A stretch of DNA of 64,000 nt from Clostridium putrefaciens (GTDB lineage: Bacteria; Bacillota; Clostridia; Clostridiales; Clostridiaceae): the NCBI RefSeq assembly GCF_900461105.1, contig NZ_UFWZ01000001.1, positions 2,108,001 through 2,172,000 on the forward strand, given 5' to 3'. Numbering within the stretch: the first letter of the stretch is position 1; each line of letters begins with the position of its first letter. Position numbers and translations under genes: made by a program. The notes beneath the pieces are model-generated. The model was not told the DNA's origin, did not search any database, and worked only from the letters and a program-made list of their open reading frames with translations. Positions 9,680 through 19,213 of this stretch are shown here, piece by piece.

Positions 9680-10112
9680 CCTTCTTACCTTTTATATTTA
9701 AATCTTTAACTTCATTAACTGTTGAATCTTTATTTATTAATAAAGTTAAATATGACTTGCTATAAGCATCAGAAAAATCTATGACCTCTTGTCTTTCTTT
9801 CGTAATAGTCAAAGAAGATAAAATCACATCTATCTTCTTTGATTGTAATGATGGGATTAACCCTGCGTAGGCCATATTTTCAATCCTAACAGGCCTTCCA
9901 AGGTACTCTCCAAGGTCTTTAGCTAAGTCCACACTTATACCTGAAGGATTCCCCTTCTCATCTGTAGTCTCAAAGGGCGGATATGCAAGTTCCATACCTA
10001 TTACAAGTTCTTTATTTGCCTTATCTTCCTTTTTATCTCCTACACTTGAACATCCTACAAGTGAAATAGTAAGCACTAATGTTAATAACAAACCTTTAAT
10101 TATCTTATTCAT
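9660..10112 (-). pseudogene. Amino-acid ABC transporter binding lipoprotein, 3' half deleted
   Basis: The N-terminus MNKIIKGLLLTLVLTISLVG followed by CSS is a lipoprotein signal. The mature part matches lobe 1 of family 3 solute-binding proteins (ELVIGMELAYPPFET, SGISVDLAKDLGEYLG, IPSLQSKKIDVILSSLTITKERQEVIDFS). It stops after LNIKGKKVAVKKG, where the protein should cross into lobe 2, so about 110 residues are lost and the frame runs into the permease remnant. I prefer ATG 10112, which begins the lipoprotein signal, over the ATG at 10133. The original substrate was probably a polar amino acid. Confidence 0.85.
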
Positions 10113-10191
10113 ACTTATACCAATACCTTTCATAAATAAATTTTAACTTAATGACATTCTATACTTTTTAGTAAAAAAAGCAACTTTGTTT

Positions 10192-11613
10192 TTATCTTAT
10201 TTTGTCTGATATACCACCATATTTATCCGATACGTCTTTAATATCAATATCAGAATTACCCTTTAAATATTTATTAAAATAATTGAGTTCAAAATCTTGT
10301 TGGATACTAGCTCCTTCCCTTCCATCCAACTTTCCTGAAAAGTTAAAATACTTAATCAAAGGTGAATACATATACATCATGGAAAAGTCAAGATGTGTTG
10401 TTCCATTAAGCTGATAAGCCTCGCCCTTTACATTACTATTATCTAAAAGAAAACCTAGATTGCTATTATTTGGGCCTTGTTCCCACTGTCCACTCCTTAG
10501 AAATAATCCTTGGATATTAAGTCCGCTTTGAAGCTCATCTTTATTAATTGGCTCTACCCATGCATCTAAACCCATAACAGCCTTTACTCTTTCATCTCTT
10601 AATGCTGCTAAAACTGATGCTCCTCCACCTGTTGAGTGACCAAGCAGTCCGACATTTGAAGTATCTAATTTGCCTTTAAAGATACTTTCATCTTTTCCTA
10701 ATTGAAATTGTTCTACTTTATCTAAAGTTAATATAATATCTCTTTCATAGGTCTTTATTAAAGTATTACCATAATCTAAAAAGTTTGGCACATCACCATT
10801 TGGTAATGCCTTTTGATTAAAATAATTTACTTCTCCGTCTTCAAAAACTACTGCTGCAGATCCAAAGGTATGATCTATTCCTATAACCACATATCCATTA
10901 CTAGCAAGCATCTCCTCTACATCTGTATGAAGGTTTCTAAAACCTGTCCAACCATGGGATACTATAACTACAGGATACTTTTCCTGGATCTCTTTTATAG
11001 GTGCACCTTTATAGGAATTTGACTTGACAAGAGCTGTATGTGTAAGTAGAAAGTGAGGTAATCCCATAACTTTTGAGACTCCCTTTGCAACTGGAACGCC
11101 ATCTTCTAGCCAAGGTACCCTACTATAACCCTTTGTATTTTCTGCTGGATACCAAATTTGTATCTTTATCCTTCTATTTTTATCAGTATTTTCACTATAA
11201 ATCGCCTTTGTGTAAGGATCTGTAACCTCATAGGTTAAAGTTCCTATTTCATATTTTCCTGTAGGTTTTGAGATGTTATATACGGGTAATATAATTGCTA
11301 AAATTAAAGTTATTACTAGGGTAATTATAGATAAAACTATAACAACTGTCTTAATCTTAGGGTGAGTTATAAAAGTATATTCTTTAAATCTTCCCATAAT
11401 AACAAGCACTCCAATTATAATATATATTAGTATTAAGATATATAGTGGATACAACTGCCATCTTGTCCTCTCAATAACATAATGTAGTAAAAACACTATT
11501 GGCAATAGCAACGTGAAAAATGCTATAACGCCTACTTTCCTAACCTTATATAATTTCATTAAAACTATATATACTACCATAGATATAAATAATATTACCT
11601 CAAAAAATCTCAT
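10192..11613 (-). CDS. Membrane-anchored alpha/beta hydrolase, PAF-acetylhydrolase-like
   Basis: The first about 120 residues hold roughly four membrane helices. The rest is an alpha/beta hydrolase resembling the plasma PAF-acetylhydrolase (PAF-AH p/II) family. Visible motifs are the oxyanion region VVIVSHGWTGFR, the nucleophile elbow GHSTGGG, an Asp in MGLDAWVEP and a late His in NGTTHLDFS, which give a complete Ser-Asp-His set. These enzymes cleave short acyl chains from phospholipids or related esters; the real substrate is unknown. ATG 11613 sits 10 nt after GGGAG and is preferred over ATG 11622, which is too close to it. The catalytic part probably faces outward. Confidence 0.8.
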   Translation of the reverse strand: MRFFEVILFISMVVYIVLMKLYKVRKVGVIAFFTLLLPIVFLLHYVIERTRWQLYPLYILILIYIIIGVLVIMGRFKEYTFITHPKIKTVVIVLSIITLVITLILAIILPVYNISKPTGKYEIGTLTYEVTDPYTKAIYSENTDKNRRIKIQIWYPAENTKGYSRVPWLEDGVPVAKGVSKVMGLPHFLLTHTALVKSNSYKGAPIKEIQEKYPVVIVSHGWTGFRNLHTDVEEMLASNGYVVIGIDHTFGSAAVVFEDGEVNYFNQKALPNGDVPNFLDYGNTLIKTYERDIILTLDKVEQFQLGKDESIFKGKLDTSNVGLLGHSTGGGASVLAALRDERVKAVMGLDAWVEPINKDELQSGLNIQGLFLRSGQWEQGPNNSNLGFLLDNSNVKGEAYQLNGTTHLDFSMMYMYSPLIKYFNFSGKLDGREGASIQQDFELNYFNKYLKGNSDIDIKDVSDKYGGISDKIR

Positions 11614-11791
11614 AAACACCATTCTCCCTCAAAAGTCTTTAGACTTTAATATAATAAATAAAATTTAATTTCGAACAAATCATTGTACAAGCTTAAATTT
11701 AATTAAATTATATCATACATCACTTATTGTCGCTAGTAATAATTTTTATCCTTTAGATTTATAATAAGCTTAAAAATAGCTATAAGTATAT

Positions 11792-11850
11792 TATAAAAAA
11801 ACACCTGCTAAAAATGCTTAAAAGCAATCTTTATTAGGTGTTTTTACTTT
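11792..11850 (-). terminator. Terminator of the collagenase gene
   Basis: The stem AAAAACACCT/AGGTGTTTTT (from 11797 and to 11845) encloses an about 29-nt loop that can itself fold, 23 bp past the collagenase stop. T-rich flanks lie on both strands. Confidence 0.7.
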
Positions 11851-11872
11851 ATTATTTATATAATTATTAGTT

Positions 11873-14854
11873 TTACTTAGTCTTTTCCCATGTCAGATCA
11901 TAATTTACCTTTTTATCATTTCCAGAATAAACAAGGATATAGTATTTACCCTTCCCTAAAGTTTCTTCGCTATAAGCTACATTTCCGTCTGCATACTTTG
12001 GATAACTTATATAATTTACTAAGTCACCATCTTTATATAATAGATAAGTTAAATTATCATTTTGTGATTTATTCAAAGATATTTTTATATTTGAATTCTC
12101 ATCTACATTAAAATAGAAAATATCCTCGTCTCCATTTTCAACTGACCCTTTTATACTTATTTTATTCAATACTGGACCATTTGCATTTTCAAAGTTATTA
12201 TTAGGTTCTATTTCTGTAATCAATGGATCTGGATTTGGATTATTAGAGTTCTTATTTACATTTACCTTTGTTGTATTAATAGCATCCATTCCCATATCAT
12301 CAACTACCTTTAACGTTACAGTGTATTCTCCTTCTTTTGTGTAAACATGAGTAGGGTTTTTTTGATTACTTGTTTTGTTGTCACCAAAATCCCATTCATA
12401 TTTAACAATATTTCCATTTTCAGTTTTTGATCCTTCACTAGAAAAATCAATAGCTTTTCCTATTTCCCCTGAGTAAGGTCCGTTAATTTGCGATACAGGT
12501 TTTGATGGCTCAACACTTCCGTTACTCTCTGATAAGTATCCTCTAAATACAATATCAAATTGATAGTGGTAATTTTCATCAAGTCTCCAGTTAACAAAAT
12601 AACTTGTAGTTGTTTTATAACCACTCCAGCCCTTTTCATCTAAAGCTTTTAAGTAGTTATTAGCAACTTCCGACATTTTCTGAATATCTAGAAGCTCTCC
12701 GTAATAGTATTCTCCTGTATAAGTTCCTCTAACTTCAAAGGTATTGAAAAATTGAGACTTACTTTCTGTGGCCTTAATATCTCTTATTCCACCTAAACTT
12801 TCTATATCTCTTTTAACTTCCTGTAATGACCTATTTGAATGTTCTTTAATGTAATCATCAGATACTAGTGGAATTGTAAACTTATCGTAGTCATTATATA
12901 ACTTGCCCATAAACTCTTGATATCTTCCATTTAGACTATAATCATTCTTCAATGTTTGTACATATTGATCAAAACCTTTAATATCATTCTTCATTAAATA
13001 ATCTTTTAGCTTAGAATACTTTTCAAAATCATGATTTATAAAGTAATTCATCAAATAATAAGCATATGAGTAGAACTCGAATCCATCATTATAGCCTGAA
13101 TTTAAAGTCTTTTCCACAGAATATCTTTGTTCTATAGGTCTCCACATTAGATTAGAAACCATTGATTTTCTTGTTTTTATACCTTCTGTACGTGAAGATC
13201 CAGCATAAAGTTCTGCCTCTCCCTCTTCATACCATGTTAATCTATCATTAGCATGTATAGAGCCTCCCCATAAACCAGGAACTACATATCTTCCTTGAAG
13301 ATAATGCGTAAATTCATGTCTAAATAACTCTTCTAGGGTATATATACTTTCTTCTTCAGTTCTTTCATAGGTATAGAAAGTCCCATCTTGTTCAATATAC
13401 ATTCCACCATTTTCAGTATTAAGTCCATTTAGTGCATAGTTCATTCTATATTCTCTTGGGCTATTATAAATAACAATGCTAAGAACTTCATCTGCATTAC
13501 CGTCCTCTAAAGCTTTGTCCTTCCCAATATTTCTAAAGTATTGGGCACTTACTTCTTTTGATGCCCAATATAACCTCTTTACCTTTTCTTCTGTAACATC
13601 TGCTCCAGCTCTTATTATGACTTTGCTATTATCAAATTTATATGTTTTTGGATAGTACTTGTTTTCACCTTCTGTTCTTATCTTTTCCATATCAAGTATA
13701 TTTCCATCTGCATCAATGCCTTTATACTCGTTATTTATACCATTTACAGCTTCGAAGAATTGTTCTCCTAAATATTCTTGCGATTTTAATGATTTTGTAA
13801 TTGTTTCTACACCTTTTTTAGGATTCGAGTGAAACTTTCCGAGAGTTGCAATGGTATATATCCCATTGTTAACAAGCCAGCCTGTATCATCATTTATTTG
13901 TGTTTCTAAAGCAATCTTTTCTATTTCATTAATAAATCCATCAATTTTTCCACCCCACTTGGTTTTTAATGGATCCACTCCTTTGTTTTCATATCGAATA
14001 TAAGAACCTAAATCATATTCAACGCCTCTTAGAATACTATAGATAGCCTTACCTTTGCTTTTAATTTTAGCATTTTCTAATAAGTCTTTATTAAATTGAT
14101 TCATAACAGGTGTAAAGCTAGCTACAAGTTCACCATCTGAGGATGCGTTTCCTATAAGAGCTCCTGCAGCATTAACTACTTCATCTTGAACTTTAGTACC
14201 TAATTTAAAGTTTGGATTAGCAACTATTTGCTTTAAAGCTGGTATAGATTTATCTTTATATTCCCTTGTATTCAAATAGGAAAGTTCAGAATTGTAAAAC
14301 CCCAAATAATATCCTGCTCTTAAAACCTCTACTAATGTAGGGATTCCTTTATCATCATCTTCCGTAAACTGATTCCCTCTTGTGTACAGTCCATTGATAA
14401 TAGCTTGTACCCTATCCTTACTACCAAAAAACTGTGTAGATCCAGCACTTTTTTCAAACAACCCAGGGATTTGTTCCCATTGAATTGTAGCTAAAGTATT
14501 TACTAAGGTTTCATAATTAAGAGAATTTAGTTCACTAAAAGAATAGCTTTTTGATACCTCTTCATTTCTCTCTAAATTTCTTTGTAAACTTTTTTCTGGT
14601 AATTTAGATTCTGGTTCCTCTGAGTTTTCTAATAGCATGTCCATAGGCAATAGTACTTGGCTTTGCTTTGACATTTGTAATTCTTTTTGTTTGTTTTTTA
14701 GGTTAACATCGCTAGATGAAGTCTTTAAGTCTTTTTCCGTTAATAAGTCCTTGGAGGGATACGCATATGCTTTTCTAGTTTGTAAATTAAGTCCGGCAGA
14801 GATTTGGATAACTAATGCTGCTGAAACAAGAGCTGAAAGCAATCTTTTTTTCAT
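11873..14854 (-). CDS. Clostridial collagenase (peptidase M9), PKD and PPC domains
   Basis: This 993-residue preproenzyme has a signal peptide and propeptide (about 1-90), an M9 activator domain, and an M9 peptidase domain with the zinc site HEFTH at about 513-517. The downstream Glu ligand lies in WYEEGEAELYAGS. It continues with one PKD domain (about 810-890, YEWDFGDNKTSNQKNPTH) and one C-terminal PPC-type collagen-binding domain (about 905-993, EPNNNFENANG...YYILVYSG). Length and single PKD plus single PPC resemble C. tetani ColT, whereas C. histolyticum ColH has two PKD domains and ColG has two collagen-binding domains. GGAG lies 9 nt before the ATG. It digests native collagen outside the cell and is a likely tissue-damage factor. 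Confidence 0.96.
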   Translation of the reverse strand: MKKRLLSALVSAALVIQISAGLNLQTRKAYAYPSKDLLTEKDLKTSSSDVNLKNKQKELQMSKQSQVLLPMDMLLENSEEPESKLPEKSLQRNLERNEEVSKSYSFSELNSLNYETLVNTLATIQWEQIPGLFEKSAGSTQFFGSKDRVQAIINGLYTRGNQFTEDDDKGIPTLVEVLRAGYYLGFYNSELSYLNTREYKDKSIPALKQIVANPNFKLGTKVQDEVVNAAGALIGNASSDGELVASFTPVMNQFNKDLLENAKIKSKGKAIYSILRGVEYDLGSYIRYENKGVDPLKTKWGGKIDGFINEIEKIALETQINDDTGWLVNNGIYTIATLGKFHSNPKKGVETITKSLKSQEYLGEQFFEAVNGINNEYKGIDADGNILDMEKIRTEGENKYYPKTYKFDNSKVIIRAGADVTEEKVKRLYWASKEVSAQYFRNIGKDKALEDGNADEVLSIVIYNSPREYRMNYALNGLNTENGGMYIEQDGTFYTYERTEEESIYTLEELFRHEFTHYLQGRYVVPGLWGGSIHANDRLTWYEEGEAELYAGSSRTEGIKTRKSMVSNLMWRPIEQRYSVEKTLNSGYNDGFEFYSYAYYLMNYFINHDFEKYSKLKDYLMKNDIKGFDQYVQTLKNDYSLNGRYQEFMGKLYNDYDKFTIPLVSDDYIKEHSNRSLQEVKRDIESLGGIRDIKATESKSQFFNTFEVRGTYTGEYYYGELLDIQKMSEVANNYLKALDEKGWSGYKTTTSYFVNWRLDENYHYQFDIVFRGYLSESNGSVEPSKPVSQINGPYSGEIGKAIDFSSEGSKTENGNIVKYEWDFGDNKTSNQKNPTHVYTKEGEYTVTLKVVDDMGMDAINTTKVNVNKNSNNPNPDPLITEIEPNNNFENANGPVLNKISIKGSVENGDEDIFYFNVDENSNIKISLNKSQNDNLTYLLYKDGDLVNYISYPKYADGNVAYSEETLGKGKYYILVYSGNDKKVNYDLTWEKTK

Positions 14855-15126
14855 AAATCAGCACTCCTTCTTTTTTATTTTCTTATTGTTGATAACTCGT
14901 CGGAATATTCTCACTACTCCTCATTTAACAATATCATGTTAAATTATGTTAGTCAAGCATTTATATCCATACTTTTCTATTTATTTTTTGATACTACTCA
15001 ATATAGTATGATAATATTGTTTTATTAAGTAATAAACAGAGTTTGTTCCGTTAAGATTATGTATTATACCTTTATATTTATTTATATAATATATTTTCAA
15101 AATCAATAATTAAAATAGTTAAAATA

Positions 15127-15174
15127 AAAGGTGCCAGCAACGTCTTTTATTTTTTTGACTTTGCTGGCACTATA
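15127..15174 (-). terminator. Terminator after the flavin-oxidoreductase relic
   Basis: A 10-bp perfect stem (15131-15140 with 15161-15170) is followed on the minus strand by CTTTTATTTT. The rest of the gap from 14855 to 15126 is AT-rich, with no coding or RNA motif found; it should hold the collagenase promoter. Confidence 0.75.
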
Positions 15175-15180
15175 CTTAAA

Positions 15181-15605
15181 TTATTCTACAATTTTGAACC
15201 AACCTTGTGTATTCATAATCGTATTCCAAAGTGGTTCTGGTATTTTTAATAATTCTCTATCACTTTTCTTTAAGTTAGTACGTATTTCTGAGCTCTTACC
15301 CATTTCAACTTTCGTCATCCAATCTGGTTCCATAATTATTTCTCTACCAAGAGATAAGAATTCCACCCCTGTGTCTAGTGCCTTTATTGCATCATCTGCT
15401 GTATATATGGATCCAACTCCTATAAGAGGTAGCCTACCATGAATCTGATTTAATATTTTAGTTATGATAGGTTCTACATTTGATTTATCTCTCATAGACC
15501 CTTGCCAAAAATCTGATAGCGAAGCATGTAAGTAACTTAACCCTTTGATCTTGCCTTATAATAATCTAATTCTGCTATGGAGGTATTACTATCACCTTCC
15601 TATAT
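15181..15605 (-). pseudogene. Old Yellow Enzyme-type flavin oxidoreductase, internally deleted
   Basis: Read 5' to 3' on the minus strand, a short N-terminal piece (EGDSNTSIAELDYYKARSKG) typical of NamA/2-enoate-reductase-type proteins is followed directly by the C-terminal part in another frame. That part begins LSYLHASLSDFWQGSMRD and continues with LIGVGSIYTADDAIKAL and FLSLGREIIMEPDW. The about 170 residues between, containing most of the TIM barrel and FMN site, are gone, and a TAA closes the first frame at the joint. An ATG at 15495 could give a 104-residue peptide, but it would have no FMN-binding core. Confidence 0.85.
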
Positions 15606-15617
15606 ATATTTAAATAC

Positions 15618-16211
15618 TTACTTGCTTATAAAACTTTGAAGAAATACTTTTATAAGCTTTTCTGTTTCCTCTTGCAATGAGTAATTCCCCTCATAAAAAC
15701 ACCAGTCAAAAACCATGCCTCTGCCTATACGCATGCAATCCCATGATAACTTAGTAGCATCTGTTGTAGATAAAAACTCACCAGAAGCCACCCCTTTTTC
15801 AATTGCCTTTCTAATGGCATCATAAGGATATCGAGTTGATTCTATTGAGTACTTTGAAGGTGAAGTAATACTATGCTTAAATATATCTGCCATAAACTTA
15901 TATCCAAGATCCTCAAATGACTCCATTGCTATTTGAAAGATTTTAAGGATTTTATCATAACTGTTGTCATATTGAAGTGACTCTACACGCTCCTCAACCA
16001 ATAAATCTATTTTCATATAAGCATTCTCAATTATATTTTCTTTTGACTGAAAGTAATGATAAAAGGCTCCTGTTGAAATATTAGCCCCTTCACAAATATC
16101 TGAAATTTTAACAGCATCAAATCCATGAATTTTAATTAATTCCATAGCTTTTTCAGTAATTTTTAATTTTGTAACCATAGCTTGCTTTTGTCTACTTGTT
16201 AATTGTTTCAT
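15618..16211 (-). CDS. TetR/AcrR-family transcriptional regulator
   Basis: The 197-residue protein has the TetR helix-turn-helix at about residues 33-55 (KISDICEGANISTGAFYHYF) and a helical ligand-binding C-terminal domain. AAAGGGG lies about 13 nt before the ATG. It is divergent from the desaturase-reductase-membrane protein operon, and an inverted repeat sits just after that operon's -10 box, so it is probably the local repressor. The inducer is unknown; TetR proteins in such contexts usually sense a lipophilic substrate. Confidence 0.9.
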   Translation of the reverse strand: MKQLTSRQKQAMVTKLKITEKAMELIKIHGFDAVKISDICEGANISTGAFYHYFQSKENIIENAYMKIDLLVEERVESLQYDNSYDKILKIFQIAMESFEDLGYKFMADIFKHSITSPSKYSIESTRYPYDAIRKAIEKGVASGEFLSTTDATKLSWDCMRIGRGMVFDWCFYEGNYSLQEETEKLIKVFLQSFISK

Positions 16212-16371
16212 TTGTCAATTAGTCCCCTTTCAACTTTATTATATCATCATATTTTTATTAAATAAAAGTAATAACCTTAAACTTTATGTTTTAAACCTCA
16301 AACGTTCTTTTGTCCATCATTTAACCATATATGTTTATAATACAGAATATTTGATTTAGTTTGTTAAATCA

Positions 16372-16400
16372 TTGACAATCCAGTTATAAAGTGATATTCT
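16372..16400 (+). promoter_or_regulatory. Sigma-A-type promoter of the desaturase operon
   Basis: A perfect TTGACA (16372-16377) is followed after 17 bp by TATTCT (16395-16400), about 90 bp before the first gene. Confidence 0.8.
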
Positions 16401-16406
16401 TTAATT

Positions 16407-16433
16407 AGAACGTGATTCGGTGAAATCAGTTCT
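16407..16433. promoter_or_regulatory. Candidate TetR operator
   Basis: An imperfect palindrome (AGAACGTGATT, 5-bp centre, AAATCAGTTCT) covers the predicted transcription start, directly after the -10 box. Its size and position are typical of a TetR-family operator. Binding is inferred. Confidence 0.6.
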
Positions 16434-16492
16434 GTGTAAATATCTAATAATTTTGCATTAGCAAAATTACATATTAAAAGGGGGTACAATAA

Positions 16493-18019
16493 ATGCATTA
16501 TAATGTAATTATTATCGGTGCTGGTAACGGTGGCCTGTCTTCCGCTACAAAACTTTCACTAAAGGGAAAGAAAGTTCTTGTTTTAGAAAAACATAACGTC
16601 CCTGGTGGGTGTGGAACAAGTTTTAGACGTGGTCGTTTTGAATTCGAGGTGGCGTTACACCAACTAAGTTCAATGGGTAGCAAAGAAAATCCTGGCCCAC
16701 TACGCAAGCTTTTCACTGAATACGGTATTGAAGATAAAATAGATTGGGTTCCCATAGAATCTTTATACAAAATCAATCTCCCAGGTGGGTTTGAACAATC
16801 CTTACCTGCAGATAGAGAAGGCGCTGAACAAGCCCTTTGTAAACGTTTCCCGCTAGAAAAAGAAAATATATTGAATTATTTTAAAACTATTTTTACATTT
16901 AGTGATGAAACAGAAATGTTTATGAAAATGCAAGATAAATCATCTGGAGAGCCTGGAACTTTAAAAAAGTTTATTACAAAAAGCTTTTTTAGAAAGAAGT
17001 TCCCAACACTTGCAAAATACGGTCTACGTAGCTCGCAGGATGTACTAGATGAGTTCTTCCAAAGCAAAGAGTTGCAGTTATGCTTAAATGCATATTGGTG
17101 TTTCATGGGAATGCCACCAAGTAGATTCCCATTTTCTATATTAGCTCGTTGTACAACTATTTATATTTCAGATAAACCTTACTATTTACGTGGAGGTTCA
17201 CAGGTAATCTCCCAGGCTTTAGCAGATGTTATTCGTAAGAATAGTGGGGTTATAAAATATAATTGTGGCGCTAAACAAATTGTTATAAAAGATGGGGTTG
17301 CTGTTGGTGTAATTGATGATGAAAACAATGAATACACCTGTGATACCATTATCTCAGGTATTTCACCTATTGATACCTATTTTAAATTAATAAAACCCGA
17401 GGATTGTCCTATTAGTGCAAAGGAATACTTAAGTAGTTACACCGTTGGTATTTCAGCTCTTACCTGCTTTATTGGTTTGGATTGTTCTCCTTCTGAAATT
17501 GGGTTTACTGATTCATTTAACTTAATTTATGCCGATACAGACTGTAATGAAGCATTCCAAAATTCTTATAAGCTAATGCCAGATAAGGATCCTCTTATTA
17601 CTACTTGTTATACAATAGACGATCCAAGCCTTAGTCCAGCGGGTACAAGTATTATTACAGCAGGAGCACTAAAATACGGTAAAGCTTGGATGGAACTCTC
17701 TTCAGATGAATATTATGAAACAAAATATGAGGCTGCTAATATTGTCATCAATCGTTTAGAAGAAAAGTTTCCTGGTATACGATCTCATATTGAAGAAATT
17801 GAAGTTGCAACGCCTTTGACACATATGCGTTATCTTCATCATCCAGAAGGGGCCATTTATGGTTTTGAACAGGATTTAAAATCTTCAGTTTACTTCTTCC
17901 CACGAGATAATCAAGTTGAAAACTTAACATTTTCAAATGGTTGGGTAAATATTTGTGGCTTTGGTCCAAATTATATGTATGGTAATACTGTTGCAGATGA
18001 AATTTTAAGTGAGGTGTAA
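16493..18019 (+). CDS. Phytoene-desaturase/carotenoid-isomerase-like FAD oxidoreductase
   Basis: The 508-residue flavoprotein starts with a dinucleotide-binding motif (VIIIGAGNGGLSSATKLSLK) and the family motif EKHNVPGGCGTSFRRG. The C-terminal FAD signature lies in the NGWVNICGFGPNYMYGN region. It belongs to the CrtI/CRTISO/retinol-saturase superfamily, which desaturates, saturates or isomerises polyenes and other lipids. No crtB, crtE or other carotenoid gene is nearby, so carotenoid synthesis is not supported. It is followed after 5 bp by a reductase gene, suggesting that the two share electrons. The substrate is probably a membrane lipid or quinone-like molecule; this is inference. Confidence 0.85.
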   Translation: MHYNVIIIGAGNGGLSSATKLSLKGKKVLVLEKHNVPGGCGTSFRRGRFEFEVALHQLSSMGSKENPGPLRKLFTEYGIEDKIDWVPIESLYKINLPGGFEQSLPADREGAEQALCKRFPLEKENILNYFKTIFTFSDETEMFMKMQDKSSGEPGTLKKFITKSFFRKKFPTLAKYGLRSSQDVLDEFFQSKELQLCLNAYWCFMGMPPSRFPFSILARCTTIYISDKPYYLRGGSQVISQALADVIRKNSGVIKYNCGAKQIVIKDGVAVGVIDDENNEYTCDTIISGISPIDTYFKLIKPEDCPISAKEYLSSYTVGISALTCFIGLDCSPSEIGFTDSFNLIYADTDCNEAFQNSYKLMPDKDPLITTCYTIDDPSLSPAGTSIITAGALKYGKAWMELSSDEYYETKYEAANIVINRLEEKFPGIRSHIEEIEVATPLTHMRYLHHPEGAIYGFEQDLKSSVYFFPRDNQVENLTFSNGWVNICGFGPNYMYGNTVADEILSEV

Positions 18020-18024
18020 ATAAT

Positions 18025-19191
18025 ATGAGTAATATGAAAGAGCTAATTATAAGACAAATGGATAATGGTCCTAAAACACTTATGGATATTGAAATAAGTA
18101 GAAAAAACGGTAAAGATTATCGACTTGAGAATGGTCGAAGTGATAAAATCGTTAGTAGACTTCATACCGATAATCTTAAACTAGTAGTATCTGAAATAAT
18201 TGAAATTAATAAGGATGCAAAGACCTTTCGTTTAGTTTCAAAAGAAGGATTACTACCTGTATTTCAAAGTGGTCAGTATATAAATATCTTTGTAGAAATT
18301 CATGGAATTTTAACCAGTCGTCCGTACAGTATTTGTTCTTCTAATAGGCAACATGCTTATTATGAGATTACAGTTGCTCGTATTGCTTCTGGTTTTGTAT
18401 CAGATTACTTTATAGATAAGGTAAAGGTTGGCGATGAATTTACAGCTAACGGTCCAGCAGGAGCATTTCACTATAACCCCGTGTTCCACAGTAATAAATC
18501 AGTGTTCATAGCTGGTGGAAGCGGAATTACTCCTTTTATGAGTATGTCTCGTGAGGTTCTAAATGCAGGACTAGATAGAGAAATTCATTTGATTTATGGT
18601 TGCCGTAATGAAGATGTAGTGTTATTTAAAGATGAGCTAGTTAATATGGCTAAAAGACACAGTAACTTCACGTTTTCATTAGTGCTTTCAGACCCTTCTA
18701 AAGATTATTCAGGCCCTACTGGATTTATTGATGATGCCTGTATTAAAAAACTAGTAGGAAATATACAAGACTCTACCTACTATATTTGCGGACCTCAAAT
18801 AATGAACGATTTTGTTTCCAATGCACTTTTGAGACTAGATATAAAGCCTAGAATGATTCGTAGAGAAATGTTCGGTAGTAGACAAGATATTCAAAATGAG
18901 CCCGCTTGGCCTACTGAATTAACAGGAAAAGAAACCTTTACCATTACTATAAATAAAGGCAAAAAAATACCTGCAACTTCAGGTGAATCTTTATTAACAG
19001 CTCTAGAACGTTCTGGTGTTCGTGTTAATGTATGCTGCCGCAGCGGTGAATGCAGCTTATGCAGAATACAATTAGTATCTGGAAAAGTATTTATGCCACG
19101 AGGTGTTTTACTAAGACATGCTGACGAAAAGTTTGGATATATACACTCTTGCAAGTCATATCCTATCTCCGATTTAGAAATTCAACTCTAA
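18025..19191 (+). CDS. FAD/NAD(P)H reductase with C-terminal plant-type 2Fe-2S ferredoxin domain
   Basis: The 388-residue protein has an about 45-residue N-terminal extension and then an FNR-type flavin domain (SRPYSICSS). The NAD(P) domain follows (FIAGGSGITPFMSMSRE, YGCRNEDVVLF, YYICGPQIMNDFV). The C-terminal ferredoxin domain has the cluster cysteines in CRSGECSLC plus the late HSC. This is the architecture of oxygenase and desaturase reductases (Hmp/PaaK/VanB-like): NAD(P)H gives electrons to flavin, then to the 2Fe-2S centre, then to a partner. Its place between the CrtI-like enzyme and two membrane proteins makes those its likely partners. The ATG follows the previous stop by 5 bp. Confidence 0.88.
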   Translation: MSNMKELIIRQMDNGPKTLMDIEISRKNGKDYRLENGRSDKIVSRLHTDNLKLVVSEIIEINKDAKTFRLVSKEGLLPVFQSGQYINIFVEIHGILTSRPYSICSSNRQHAYYEITVARIASGFVSDYFIDKVKVGDEFTANGPAGAFHYNPVFHSNKSVFIAGGSGITPFMSMSREVLNAGLDREIHLIYGCRNEDVVLFKDELVNMAKRHSNFTFSLVLSDPSKDYSGPTGFIDDACIKKLVGNIQDSTYYICGPQIMNDFVSNALLRLDIKPRMIRREMFGSRQDIQNEPAWPTELTGKETFTITINKGKKIPATSGESLLTALERSGVRVNVCCRSGECSLCRIQLVSGKVFMPRGVLLRHADEKFGYIHSCKSYPISDLEIQL

Positions 19192-19213
19192 AAAGTTTAA
19201 GGAGGATTTAACC

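Noticed and set aside
16493-18019. Carotenoid biosynthesis gene cluster
   Set aside because: Only a CrtI-like enzyme is present; no phytoene synthase, prenyl synthase or cyclase is nearby, and partners are a reductase and DUF5692-like proteins.
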